This document shows, piece by piece, positions 16,445 to 25,694 of a DNA stretch of 64,000 nt. The DNA is taken from NCBI RefSeq assembly GCF_004342985.1, contig NZ_SMBO01000014.1:1-64000 (forward strand), in the 5' to 3' direction. The DNA is from Novosphingobium sp. PhB57. GTDB taxonomy: Bacteria > Pseudomonadota > Alphaproteobacteria > Sphingomonadales > Sphingomonadaceae. Each line of letters begins with the position of its first letter. Within the stretch, counting starts at the first letter, position 1. Position numbers and translations under genes: made by a program. The notes under the pieces are model-generated. The model was not told the origin of the DNA, did not search any database, and was given only the letters and a program-made list of their open reading frames with translations.

Positions 16445-17419
16445 TCAGATTCCGAGCTTTGCGCGCACGTCGCGCGTATCCTTCCAGCCTTCCAGCCGCT
16501 TGGCGAGATCGGCGTCGCTCTCTGGCAAGACGATCTGGAGGCTGATCAGCAGGTCGCCGCGGGCGCCGTCCTTGCGGGACATGCCGCGGCCCTTGAGGCG
16601 CAGGACCTTGCCCGAACTCGCCCCGGCCGGAACCGACAGCATGACCGCGCCGGCCGCGGTGGGAGCTTTCACTTTGCCGCCGTTCAGCGCCTCGTCGAGG
16701 GTGATCGGCAGGTCCACGCGCAAGTCGTCGCCGTCCTGGCGGAAGAAGGCGTGGGGCTGGATCTGCAGCGTGACGATGGCATCGCCCGCCCCGCCGGGGC
16801 CTTGCTCGCCCTTGCCGGCCAGGCGCATCTGGGTGCCGTCCTCCATGCCGACGGGCAGCTTGAGGTCGATCGTCTTGCCGTCGGACAGGGTGATGCGCTG
16901 CGGCTTGAGTTCGGCCGCATCGGTCAGAGGGACGGAAAGGCGATAGTTCACATTGCCGCCGCGCGGCGCCGCGCGGCCGCGTGCACCGCCGGCTCCGCCC
17001 ATTCCGGCACCGAAACCGCCGGGGCCGCGCTGGCCGGAACCGCCGAAGATGCCGCCGAACAGGTCTTCCAGGTCGATGCCGTCGTTACCGCCGAATCCGC
17101 CCGAAAAGCCGCGCTGCCCGCCGGGACCGCCACCGAATCCGGCACCCCCGAAGCCGCCGGCTCCGCCGCCGCCGAACCCGCCGAAGCCCATGGGATTGCC
17201 TTCGGCATCGATCTCGCCCCGGTCGAACCGGGCCCGCTTGTCCTTGTCGGACAGCAGGTCGTAGGCGCCGGTCACTTCGGAAAAGCGCTCCGCGGCCTTG
17301 GGATTGTCCTTGTTGGTATCGGGATGAAGTTCCTTCGCCAGCTTGCGATAGGCGGACTTGATGTCCTTCTCGCTGGCTGTGCGCGATACGCCAAGGGTGG
17401 AATAAGGGTCTGCTGCCAT
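16445..17419 (-). CDS. DnaJ/CbpA-type J-domain co-chaperone (324 aa)
   Basis: Residues 4-68 are a J domain with the HPD motif at 32-34. A long Gly/Phe-rich region (about 77-150) follows. Two beta-barrel substrate-binding domains (about 155-310) contain the AGKGEQGPGGAGD repeat. No zinc-finger cysteines are present, so it is a class B (CbpA-like) J protein that stimulates DnaK. It is a single gene divergent from pdxH. Confidence 0.93.
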   Translation of the reverse strand: MAADPYSTLGVSRTASEKDIKSAYRKLAKELHPDTNKDNPKAAERFSEVTGAYDLLSDKDKRARFDRGEIDAEGNPMGFGGFGGGGAGGFGGAGFGGGPGGQRGFSGGFGGNDGIDLEDLFGGIFGGSGQRGPGGFGAGMGGAGGARGRAAPRGGNVNYRLSVPLTDAAELKPQRITLSDGKTIDLKLPVGMEDGTQMRLAGKGEQGPGGAGDAIVTLQIQPHAFFRQDGDDLRVDLPITLDEALNGGKVKAPTAAGAVMLSVPAGASSGKVLRLKGRGMSRKDGARGDLLISLQIVLPESDADLAKRLEGWKDTRDVRAKLGI

Positions 17420-17593
17420 GGCTTCCTAGCTAGGTGCGGACGCGCGTTACGGCAAGCGGTGCTTTCCTAGTTCCGGTCACGAGTCTATTGGAACCTTCAC
17501 GCCCCGCCCTGCCGCCGGGAATCGCCGTGAAATCAGCGAGGTCCGGCCCGGCGCGGCTGCGTTTGACCACAGGCACGATCCCAGGAAGCGAAC

Positions 17594-18211
17594 ATGGAAG
17601 CTGAACAGGCCCGCGAAGTCATCCCCCACGGCGATCCTTTCGCCCTGTTCAAGGACTGGTACGACGCCGCGCGCGAGAGCGAGCCCAACGATTCGAACGC
17701 CATGGCCCTGGCCACCGCCACGCCGGACGGACTGCCTTCCGTTCGCATGGTCCTGCTCAAGGGCTACGGGCCGGACGGCTTCGTGTTCTATACCAATGGC
17801 CATAGCCGCAAGGGACAGGAAATCGCCGCCAACCCCCATGTCGCGCTGCTGTTCCACTGGAAGAGCCTGCGCCGCCAGATTCGCATCGAAGGCGAACTGG
17901 TGCCGGTGACCGCTGCGGAAGCCGATGCCTATTTCCATTCGCGCGCCCGCGATTCGCAGCTGGGCGCCGTCGCTTCCGACCAGTCCGCCCCGCTCGACAG
18001 CCGCGAGACGTTCCTGGCCCGCTACGAGGATGTCCGCAGCCGCTTTGGCGAAGGCGAGATCGAGCGGCCGGCCCATTGGACCGGCTATCGCGTGGTGCCC
18101 GCCGCCATCGAGTTCTGGCAGGACCGGCCCTATCGCCTCCATGAGCGCCGCCGCTTCGTGCGCAGCGCCGATGCGGCAGGCGGCTGGGTCAGCACGCTCC
18201 TCTATCCTTGA
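17594..18211 (+). CDS. pdxH: Pyridoxamine 5'-phosphate oxidase (205 aa)
   Basis: FMN-binding split-barrel enzyme that makes pyridoxal phosphate. Diagnostic segments are RMVLLKGYG..GFVFYTN, SRKGQEIAANPHVALLFHWKSLRRQIRIEG and the C-terminal EFWQDRPYRLHERRRF. Length is normal. The TGA stop overlaps the TTG start of the next gene (TTGA), indicating coupled expression with a metal exporter. Confidence 0.96.
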   Translation: MEAEQAREVIPHGDPFALFKDWYDAARESEPNDSNAMALATATPDGLPSVRMVLLKGYGPDGFVFYTNGHSRKGQEIAANPHVALLFHWKSLRRQIRIEGELVPVTAAEADAYFHSRARDSQLGAVASDQSAPLDSRETFLARYEDVRSRFGEGEIERPAHWTGYRVVPAAIEFWQDRPYRLHERRRFVRSADAAGGWVSTLLYP

Positions 18212-19149
18212 GCCCGCCCTTGCACGAACACGCCAAACTCACCCGCAGCGCCGCTTTCGCCAGCATTGGCGTGGCCGTGCTGCTGCTCGGCCTGAAGGGC
18301 TGGGCGGCCTGGTCCACCGGCTCCACGGCGATGCTCGGCAGCCTGGCCGATACCACGCTGGACCTCGTCGCCAGCGTGGCCACGCTGCTGGGCGTGTGGA
18401 TCGGTGCACAGCCGGCGGACGACAAGCACCGCTTCGGCCACGGCAAGGCCGAGGCGATCGCGGCGATGTTCCAGATCGTGCTGATCTCGATCTCCGCGCT
18501 CGCCATCGCCAGCCGCGCGGTGGAGGAATTCCTGGCCAGGAGCCGGGTCGAGAGCGCGGAAAGCGGCATCGCCGTCTCGGCCGTGGCGATCGCGCTGACT
18601 CTGGCGCTGGTCGCCTGGCAGCGCCACGTCATCCGCCGCACCGGCAGCATTGCCATCCAGACCGACAGCGTCCACTACCAGTCCGACCTCCTGCTCAACG
18701 TGGCGGTGATCGCCGCGCTGGTGCTGGACCAATATGCCGGGCTGAAGGGCGCGGACCCGCTGTTCGGCCTGGGCATCGCCGCGTGGCTGGGCTGGGGCGC
18801 CTGGAAGGCCTCGCAGGATGTGCTCGACCAACTGATGGATCACGAGTGGCCGGAGGAGAAGAAGGACCGCTTTCTCCAGGTGCTGGCCCGCCATCCCGAT
18901 ATTACCGGCGTCCATGACTTGCGCACGCGCACGTCGGGCAACCGGGACTTCGTGCAGTTCCACGTCTGGGTCGATCCGAACATGACCGTTCGCGAGGCGC
19001 ACCGGGTGATGGACGAGTTGGAACACCGGCTCTGCGACGAATTTCCGGATACCGAGATCCTGATCCATCCCGATCCCGAGGGTTTGGTCGACGAAGCCGG
19101 TGCGGCCGGACTCGACGTGCTGCCGCCGATCCGGGTTTCCCCGGATTGA
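18208..19149 (+). CDS. Cation diffusion facilitator (FieF/YiiP type) metal exporter (313 aa)
   Basis: Start is TTG overlapping pdxH. Six membrane helices are followed by a cytoplasmic domain from about residue 210. The transport site is complete: Asp48, Asp52, His156 and Asp160. This D-D-H-D pattern is that of zinc/iron/cadmium exporters of the YiiP group. HRFGHGKAE (74-82) is the family's signature loop. It likely exports zinc or ferrous iron by proton antiport. Confidence 0.93.
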   Translation: MSPPLHEHAKLTRSAAFASIGVAVLLLGLKGWAAWSTGSTAMLGSLADTTLDLVASVATLLGVWIGAQPADDKHRFGHGKAEAIAAMFQIVLISISALAIASRAVEEFLARSRVESAESGIAVSAVAIALTLALVAWQRHVIRRTGSIAIQTDSVHYQSDLLLNVAVIAALVLDQYAGLKGADPLFGLGIAAWLGWGAWKASQDVLDQLMDHEWPEEKKDRFLQVLARHPDITGVHDLRTRTSGNRDFVQFHVWVDPNMTVREAHRVMDELEHRLCDEFPDTEILIHPDPEGLVDEAGAAGLDVLPPIRVSPD

Positions 19150-19292
19150 GCGCAGGGGCCGCACTGGCTGGACCCGCCCCACTTGCCACCTCATCCTGAA
19201 CCAGGTCCGGGACGACGCGCCTTTGGCGGCGAGAGCATCGGCACCGCAAATTCGGCTGGCTTCAATATCGCCCACCGCGCATAAGCCTCGAC

Positions 19293-20027
19293 ATGTCAGC
19301 GATTTCCGGTCCCGGCCTGTGGGCGCTCTGCGTTTCCGCCGTCACGATGACGGCGATCGTCGGCTTGCGCTATCTCGGCACCTCGGGCCTCTTCGCCTGG
19401 ATCACCGCGCGCGCCAGGCCCGGCCTCTATGCCGGGATGGAGCGCCAGATCCGGGGCGAGATTGGCTGGTCGCTGGCCTCCTGCGCGATCTACGGCATTC
19501 CTGCGGGCGTGGTGGCCTGGGGCTGGCAGGCCCATGGCTGGACCCGCATCTATGCCGATCCCCTGGCCCTGCCCTTGTGGTGGATGCCGGTATCGCTGTT
19601 CATCTACCTGTTCCTGCACGACACCTGGTTCTACTGGACCCACCGCTGGATGCACCGGCCCCGCGTGTTCCGCCGGATGCATGCCGTGCACCACGCCAGC
19701 CGCCCGCCCACGGCCTGGGCGGCGATGAGCTTCCATCCGCTGGAGGCGCTGACTGGCGCGGTGGTCGTCCCGGCGCTGGTGTTCCTGGTGCCGATCCATG
19801 TCGGGATGCTCGGGCTGGTCCTGACCATCATGACGGTGATGGGAATCGCCAATCACATGGGCTGGGAAATGTTTCCGCAGCGCCTCGTCCATTCGCGTCT
19901 CGGCCACTGGTTGATCACGGCCAGCCACCATCACCGCCATCATGAGCTTTATCGATGCAACTACGGCCTCTATTTTCGTTTCTGGGATCATCTGTGCGGC
20001 ACCGATCGGGGCGTTTCGGCGCCCTGA
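19293..20027 (+). CDS. Sterol desaturase / fatty acid hydroxylase superfamily protein (244 aa)
   Basis: Four membrane helices carry the three histidine clusters that hold the di-iron centre: HDTWFYWTHRWMH (His109, His117, His121), HAVHH (130-134) and SHHHRHH (211-217). The substrate may be a carotenoid, sphingolipid or fatty acid; carotenoid or hopanoid-like roles fit the sphingomonads, but the sequence does not decide. A decayed CCTGAA...CCGGG repeat lies in the 143-base gap upstream. Its 3' end overlaps the next frame by 73 bases. Confidence 0.9.
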   Translation: MSAISGPGLWALCVSAVTMTAIVGLRYLGTSGLFAWITARARPGLYAGMERQIRGEIGWSLASCAIYGIPAGVVAWGWQAHGWTRIYADPLALPLWWMPVSLFIYLFLHDTWFYWTHRWMHRPRVFRRMHAVHHASRPPTAWAAMSFHPLEALTGAVVVPALVFLVPIHVGMLGLVLTIMTVMGIANHMGWEMFPQRLVHSRLGHWLITASHHHRHHELYRCNYGLYFRFWDHLCGTDRGVSAP

Positions 20028-20443
20028 CCCTGCTGGCGGCGGCGCCGATCGTGCTGGGCGCCACGGGGCCGCAGTCGGACGTGTCCGCTGCCGTCACCGG
20101 GCTGCGCTCCGCCAAGGGGCAGATCCTGGCCTGCCTGACCGCCGACCCGCAGACCTTCCCCAATTGCGACAAGGACCCCAAGGCCCGCAAGCTGACGATC
20201 CCGGCGCAGGGCGAAGTGCGGCTCGATTTCGGCTCGGTGCCGGAAGGCCGCTATGCGATCTCGCTCGTCCATGACGAGAACGGCAACGGCAAGCTGGACA
20301 CCGCGCTGATGATCCCGCGCGAGGGCTTCGGCTTTTCGCGCGATGCGCCGGTGCGGATGGGCCCGCCCCGTTTCGACAAGGCGGCTTTCGACGTAGGGGA
20401 CCAGAATACCCGCATGGCGATCAAGATGCGATACCTGCTCTGA
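19955..20443 (+). CDS. DUF2141 secreted protein (162 aa)
   Basis: A signal peptide (hydrophobic ALTLLAAAPIVLGATG, about residues 22-38) is followed by the DUF2141 beta-sandwich: GQILACLTADP, VRLDFGSVPEGRYAISLVHDENGNGKLDT and the FGFSRD..R.GPP..DKAAFDVG segment. The domain resembles a calcium-stabilised extracellular fold; its function is unknown. The start is uncertain: the ATG at 19955 has no good ribosome binding site, and a GTG at 19994 would shorten the N-terminus. It overlaps the desaturase gene, implying coupling. Confidence 0.85.
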   Translation: MQLRPLFSFLGSSVRHRSGRFGALTLLAAAPIVLGATGPQSDVSAAVTGLRSAKGQILACLTADPQTFPNCDKDPKARKLTIPAQGEVRLDFGSVPEGRYAISLVHDENGNGKLDTALMIPREGFGFSRDAPVRMGPPRFDKAAFDVGDQNTRMAIKMRYLL

Positions 20444-20510
20444 ACGGCAGAGCGAGCCTTGCCGCCCATCGCGCCGCGGCCTAACCCCGATTCGTGAACA
20501 GGCATACTTC

Positions 20511-21800
20511 ATGACCAGGGAAGAGGACATCGTCGAGGAGGTGGTGGATACGGCCACTGCCGGGCTCGTGCCCAAGCCGGTGCACGGCACGTTCTCGCCA
20601 TTCCGCTATCCCGTGTTCCGGGCGATCTGGATCGCCAACCTCTTCTCGAACATCGGCTCCACCCTCCAGGGCGTCGGCGCTGCCTGGCTGATGACCGAGC
20701 TGACCACTTCGCACCAGCTCGTGGCGCTGGTGCAGGCTTCGGCCACGGTGCCGATCATGCTCTTCGGCGTCTTCGCGGGCGCCATTGCCGACAATTACGA
20801 CCGCCGCCTGGTAATGCTGGCCGCGCAGATCGGCATGCTGACGGTTTCGGCTGCGCTCGCGGTGCTGTCCTGGCTCGGCTGGATGACGCCGTTCCTCCTG
20901 CTGGCGTTCACGCTGAGCGTCGGCACCGGCACGGCGCTCAACTCGCCGGCGTGGCAGGCCTCCGTTCGCCAGCAGGTCGCGCGGGACCAGCTTCCCCAGG
21001 CCATCGCGCTGAACTCGATCTCGTTCAACATCGCCCGCTCGATCGGCCCTGCCGTGGGCGGCTTGCTGATCTCGCTGTGGAACGTGTCCTTCGCCTTTGC
21101 CATCAACGCCGTCAGTTACGTCGGCCTGATCGGCGTGCTGCTCTGGTGGCGGCCCGAGGCGCGGCAGATCGACCGCCGGCCGATCCTGCCCGCCGTGGGC
21201 GTGGGCATCCGCTACTGCTTCGGCAACGGCCCCTTGCGACGCCTGCTGATCCGCGGTTTCGCGCTGGGCTTCAGCCTGGCCGCCTACCAGGGTTTGCTCC
21301 CCGCCGTGGTGAACGATTCGATGCACGGGTCGGAGATCGACTTCGGCGTCATGCTGGGGCTGTTCGGCATCGGCTCGATCGCCACGGCGCCGTTCATCGG
21401 CAGGATTCGCCACGCCATGGGGCTGGAAGGCATCCTCGCGCTGGGTTCGGGAATGTTCATCTTCTCGTTCTGGGCCCTTGCCGCTGCGCATGAGCTGACC
21501 TGGGCGCTGCCCGCGGCCTTCGTGGCCGGGAGCGCCTGGGTGCTGATCCTCACCACGCTCAACACCGCGGTCCAGCTTCGCTCCCCGGACGAGATCCTGG
21601 GGCGGTGCCTGTCGATCTATCAGGCCGTCACGTTCGGCGGCATGGCGCTGGGCGCCTGGACCTGGGGCATGTTCGCGGACTGGAAGAGCCTGGCTTTCGC
21701 GCTCCATGCGGCATCCGTCTTCCTGATCGCCTCTTTCGTGATCCTGCGCTTCCTCGCACCGCTGCCGCGCCTGGGCGAAGGCGTGCTGCGTCCGAAATAA
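20511..21800 (+). CDS. Major facilitator transporter, enterobactin-exporter (MFS_3) type (429 aa)
   Basis: About twelve membrane helices with the MFS loop motif GAIADNYDRRLVML between helices 2 and 3. N-terminal YPVFRAIWIANLFSNIGS and GAAWLMTELT place it in the MFS_3 branch that exports siderophores and drugs. It starts with 25 polar cytoplasmic residues. It stands alone, 68 bases after the DUF2141 gene. The cargo is unknown. Confidence 0.88.
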   Translation: MTREEDIVEEVVDTATAGLVPKPVHGTFSPFRYPVFRAIWIANLFSNIGSTLQGVGAAWLMTELTTSHQLVALVQASATVPIMLFGVFAGAIADNYDRRLVMLAAQIGMLTVSAALAVLSWLGWMTPFLLLAFTLSVGTGTALNSPAWQASVRQQVARDQLPQAIALNSISFNIARSIGPAVGGLLISLWNVSFAFAINAVSYVGLIGVLLWWRPEARQIDRRPILPAVGVGIRYCFGNGPLRRLLIRGFALGFSLAAYQGLLPAVVNDSMHGSEIDFGVMLGLFGIGSIATAPFIGRIRHAMGLEGILALGSGMFIFSFWALAAAHELTWALPAAFVAGSAWVLILTTLNTAVQLRSPDEILGRCLSIYQAVTFGGMALGAWTWGMFADWKSLAFALHAASVFLIASFVILRFLAPLPRLGEGVLRPK

Positions 21801-21883
21801 CGGAACGCCTCCTTTTCTGCGGCTTAAACTTTATTTCACCATGGACCCTCACAAGGAGGCGGAAGGATCAACGGGGATTAGCG

Positions 21884-23320
21884 ATGGACAGGTTGCGCGG
21901 CGGGTTTGCCGATGGGGACGAGCCGGCAATCGGCACCTGGGGCAACTATGCCGAAGCGGGCAACTATGCCGAAGCGCCTGCCCTCGCGCCTGCCATCACC
22001 CCCAGCCCGGTTTTTGCCCAGGATGAGCGGCGCATGCAGGTGCGTGCCTACAATTTCTGGGCGAGTCTGCTGGGAGACCGCGCTTTCCCCGATGTCGCCG
22101 ACCTCGATCCCGCAGCCCTGCCCGATTTCGGCCCGCACGGCGTCCTGCTCGATTTCTCGCAAGGGCTGGAGAATCCCGAGATCGCCTGGCTGGGGGCAGA
22201 ACTGGCGCAGGAATGCGGCACGGACGGCGCCATCCAGCGGCTGGACGACGTACCCAGTCGCTCGCTGCTGTCCCGCATCACCGATCACTACATGCAGATC
22301 CTGGCCAATCAGGCTCCCGTCGGATTCGAGGCCGAGTTCGTGAACCAGCGCGGCGCCACGATCCTCTATCGCGGTATCCTGCTGCCGTTCTCGCGCCACC
22401 ATCTGGCGATCGACTGCATCTACGGCGTCATCAACTGGAAGGAACAGGCCGGTTCGCCAACCGGCATGGAGCCGGCGGCTGGTCCGGCCGATCCCATCGA
22501 TCGCCTGCCGCTGCCCCGCGCGGCGGCCCCGCTGACGGAATGGGCGGACGGCCCGGCGGACGGCGCCTTCGCGCTTCCGCCCGTGGGCTTCGGCAGCGCC
22601 GCGCCTCAGGCGCTGGACCTCGTCGAAGCCGGGCTGATTACCGGCCTGGATACCGGACTCCCGGAGGACGGCCCCCTCGGCCCGGACCTCGCGGATTCGG
22701 ACATTCTGGAACTTACGGCCGACATGGAGCTGGCCGACTGGCTGGCTTCGGCGCGCGAACTGGCACAGGCAGCGCACCGCGCGGAGGATCGCTCGCGTCA
22801 GGCGCTCTATGCGGCGCTCGGCCGCGCCTACGACTTTGCGCTGGCCGCAGAGCAGGCGCCGGAGGACTATGCCGAACTCGTGCAGGACGCCGGGCTGAAA
22901 GTGCTGGAGCGGGCGCCGCTGATGCCGCTCGTCAAGCTCGTCTTCGGTGCCGACTACGACAAGACGCGCCTCACCGAATTCGCCACCGTCATCGCCCATG
23001 GCCGCCGCCTGGGCCTCGAACAGGGCGCGCTGGCCCCGCACATCGCCGGGGCGGACGGCGGCATCAAGGCCCTGGTCCGCGACGAACGCCGCCTCCGCCG
23101 CGAGGATGACCGGGATGCGGCCCCCGCCGAATCGCGCCGCGACCGCGTGGCGCGCGAGCTTCGCGCCCTTCAGCCCCTGCCGATGGAAGACCTTGGCCGC
23201 TCGGGCGAGTTCACCGTGCTGGTGGCCCGGCGCAACGAGGCGGGCGAGCTGGTCCTGCTGGGCGAAGTGGCCGATGACGAGGCCCTGCTCGGCCGCGCTG
23301 CCCGGCACCTGCTGGGATGA
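21884..23320 (+). CDS. PAS_5-like domain protein (478 aa)
   Basis: The ATG at 21884 is chosen because the preceding GGGGAT gives a plausible ribosome site; the frame is open further upstream inside the MFS gene. Residues about 50-200 (VRAYNFWASLLGDR...PDFGPHGVLLDFSQGLENPEIAWLG...FSRHHLAIDCIYGVINWKE) have the layout of a PAS_5 sensor domain. After an Ala/Pro/Gly-rich linker, residues 275-478 are helical and charged with no recognisable output domain. There is no signal peptide. It is probably a cytoplasmic sensor or scaffold; the ligand and partner are unknown. Codon use matches the flanking chromosome. Confidence 0.75.
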   Translation: MDRLRGGFADGDEPAIGTWGNYAEAGNYAEAPALAPAITPSPVFAQDERRMQVRAYNFWASLLGDRAFPDVADLDPAALPDFGPHGVLLDFSQGLENPEIAWLGAELAQECGTDGAIQRLDDVPSRSLLSRITDHYMQILANQAPVGFEAEFVNQRGATILYRGILLPFSRHHLAIDCIYGVINWKEQAGSPTGMEPAAGPADPIDRLPLPRAAAPLTEWADGPADGAFALPPVGFGSAAPQALDLVEAGLITGLDTGLPEDGPLGPDLADSDILELTADMELADWLASARELAQAAHRAEDRSRQALYAALGRAYDFALAAEQAPEDYAELVQDAGLKVLERAPLMPLVKLVFGADYDKTRLTEFATVIAHGRRLGLEQGALAPHIAGADGGIKALVRDERRLRREDDRDAAPAESRRDRVARELRALQPLPMEDLGRSGEFTVLVARRNEAGELVLLGEVADDEALLGRAARHLLG

Positions 23321-23450
23321 TCCGCAGCGCAGAGCGCTCTTGCCAGCAGGCTTGCCGCCGCTAGGCTGAAGGCTTGATTCGGCAGTTGCCCGATCCGGAC
23401 GGACAAGCGTCTTCAGCACCGGTTCAGGCCGAAAGGCCCCAGAGTAGAGC

Positions 23451-24809
23451 ATGCCCTTTGCGCGATTTGCCGCACTTCTCCTGAGCTTTCTGGCGCTGCT
23501 CGGCTGGTCCGCCGCTCCGGCCAGCGCGCAGTCGATCCTGCGCGATGCAGAGACCGAGGCCCTGCTCAAGGACATGTCGCGCCCGCTGATCACGGCGGCG
23601 GGGCTCGATCCCAACCATGTCGACATCGTGCTGGTCAACGATTCCTCGGTGAACGCCTTCGTGGCGGGCGGGCAGGCGGTCTACGTCAACAGCGGGCTGA
23701 TCAACCAGGCCGATACCGCCGCCGAAGTGCAGGGCGTGATCGCGCACGAGCTGGGCCACGTCACCGGCGGCCATGCCGTGCTCAACCAGGGCGCGCAGCC
23801 GGCATCGAACATTTCCATCCTCTCGCTCCTGCTTGGCGCGGCCGCCGCGGCAGCGGGGGCCGGCGAGGCGGCAATGGGCGTCATCATGGCCGGCCAGCAG
23901 GCCGCCATGGGCAAGTACCTGGCCTATAGCCGCTCGCAGGAAGCCTCTGCGGATGCGGCCGGCGCGCAATATCTCTCCGCCGCCGGGATCAGCGGCCGCG
24001 GGTCCGTGGAATTCTTCAAGAAGCTGCAGAATCTCGAATTCCGCTATGGATACCGGCCGCAGGAAGGGGACGAGTTCTACTCCACCCACCCGCTCACCGG
24101 CGACCGTATCCAGACCTTGCAGGACGTCTACGAGAAGGACCCGGCCTGGGCCAAGCCGGACGATGCCAAGCTCCAGCAGCGGTTCATGCGGATGAAGGCC
24201 AAGCTGTTCGGCTACCTGGCCGAGCCGCGCGACGTGTTCCGCGTCTATCCCGAGACGGACAATTCGGTGCCGGCCCACTACGCCCGCGCTTATGCCTTCC
24301 ACCGCCAGTCGCAGCTCGACCGTGCGCGCGCCGAAACCGATGCGCTGCTGACGGTCGATGCGAACGATCCCTATTTCCTTGAGCTGAAAGGGCAGATCCT
24401 GCTGGAGGCGGGGCAGGCGGCCGAAGCGCTGGTGCCGCTGCGCAAGGCTACGGAACTGACCGGCTACCAGCCGCTGATCGCCACGCTCTTCGGCCATGCC
24501 CTGATCGCCACCGAGGATTCCGTCCATTTTGCCGAGGCGCAGGCGGTGCTGAAAAACGCCGTCGCGCGGGATCGGGAAAATCCTTTCGCCTGGTATCAGC
24601 TCGGCACGATCTACGCCGCCAATGGCGATATGCCGCGCGCCCGGCTGGCCAGCGCCGAGCAGCAATCGCTGACCGGCCAGATGGACGCCGCGCTGATGAG
24701 CGCGCAGGCCGCCGAAGCGGGGCTGCCCACCGGCACGCCGGACTGGCTGCGGGCGCAGGATATCGAGATGCAGGCCCGCGCCGAACTGCAGCGCAAGAAA
24801 CGGCGATGA
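23451..24809 (+). CDS. M48 family zinc metalloprotease, BepA-like (452 aa)
   Basis: A signal peptide cleaved near AAPASA-QS exports it to the periplasm. The zinc site is HELGH (99-103), with the third ligand Glu164 in SRSQEASAD. A TPR-like helical C-terminus spans about 270-450. This matches the BepA/YfgC group that helps assemble or degrade outer-membrane proteins such as LptD. The next gene encodes a thiol oxidoreductase, consistent with an envelope quality-control pair. Confidence 0.92.
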   Translation: MPFARFAALLLSFLALLGWSAAPASAQSILRDAETEALLKDMSRPLITAAGLDPNHVDIVLVNDSSVNAFVAGGQAVYVNSGLINQADTAAEVQGVIAHELGHVTGGHAVLNQGAQPASNISILSLLLGAAAAAAGAGEAAMGVIMAGQQAAMGKYLAYSRSQEASADAAGAQYLSAAGISGRGSVEFFKKLQNLEFRYGYRPQEGDEFYSTHPLTGDRIQTLQDVYEKDPAWAKPDDAKLQQRFMRMKAKLFGYLAEPRDVFRVYPETDNSVPAHYARAYAFHRQSQLDRARAETDALLTVDANDPYFLELKGQILLEAGQAAEALVPLRKATELTGYQPLIATLFGHALIATEDSVHFAEAQAVLKNAVARDRENPFAWYQLGTIYAANGDMPRARLASAEQQSLTGQMDAALMSAQAAEAGLPTGTPDWLRAQDIEMQARAELQRKKRR

Positions 24810-24911
24810 ACGCCCCGTCCCAGGTCGCAGTCCGGGTCGGACCTTCGGCTCTGGCCGCGGTTCTCATAGCCCGCTAAGGGCAGTGCTCAATTGACAGGAT
24901 TCTCGACGACG

Positions 24912-25631
24912 ATGGGTAATGGCACGAAGTTCGCAGCGATCGCCGGTTGCATCGCGCTGATCGGCGTCGGTGGCTGGTTCGGCGGCCGCGTGGCGGTTGA
25001 GAAGGTCGTTCACGACTATATCCTCGAGCACCCCGAAATCCTGCCCCAGGCCATGGACAACCTGCAGCGCAAGCAGGCCAGCCAGCAACTGGCCGGTGTG
25101 CGCCAGAACGTGGAGACGCCGTTCCCCGGCGCCGTGCTCGGCAATCCGAACGGCAAGGTCACGCTGATCGAATTCAGCGACTATGCCTGCGGTTATTGCC
25201 GCCGCAGCCTGCCCGACGTGGCCCAGCTTCTGGCGAAGAACCCCGATCTGCGCATCGTCGTGCGCGAACTGCCGATCATCGGCCCCGAAAGTCCCGCCGC
25301 CGCGAAGATGGCGCTGGCCGCGGCCGAACAGGGCAAGTTCCCGCAGTTCCACGATGCCATGTTCGCCATGGGCCAGGTCGATGCCCAGAGCATCGATGCC
25401 GCGGCGCAGAAGGCCGGCCTCGACATCGAGCGCGCCCGCAAGGTCGCCGCCGGGCCCGCCGTGGCGCAGGAGCTTTCGCGCAACATGGACATTGCCGGAC
25501 GCCTTGGCTTCAGCGGTACGCCAAGCTGGGTGGCGGGCGAGCGGCTGATCTCCGGCGCGGTCGGTTTCGACCAGCTGTCCGAGGCGGTCTCCGAGGCGCG
25601 CGCCGAACCCAAGGGCGACAAGAAGGGCTGA
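24912..25631 (+). CDS. DsbA-family periplasmic thiol:disulfide oxidoreductase (239 aa)
   Basis: A TTG at 24891 could add seven residues. One N-terminal membrane anchor (about residues 6-24) is followed by a helical extension typical of ScsC/BdbD-like proteins, then a thioredoxin fold with the CGYC active site (residues 93-96) and the cis-Pro GTPSWV loop. It would oxidise or isomerise disulfides in the periplasm. It is 102 bases downstream of the M48 protease and reads the same way. Confidence 0.92.
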   Translation: MGNGTKFAAIAGCIALIGVGGWFGGRVAVEKVVHDYILEHPEILPQAMDNLQRKQASQQLAGVRQNVETPFPGAVLGNPNGKVTLIEFSDYACGYCRRSLPDVAQLLAKNPDLRIVVRELPIIGPESPAAAKMALAAAEQGKFPQFHDAMFAMGQVDAQSIDAAAQKAGLDIERARKVAAGPAVAQELSRNMDIAGRLGFSGTPSWVAGERLISGAVGFDQLSEAVSEARAEPKGDKKG

Positions 25632-25694
25632 CAAGTCGACTTGCGGAATTATCGGCTGTTTCCGCATGGGCATGATTTCGGCTAGGAAGCGAGA

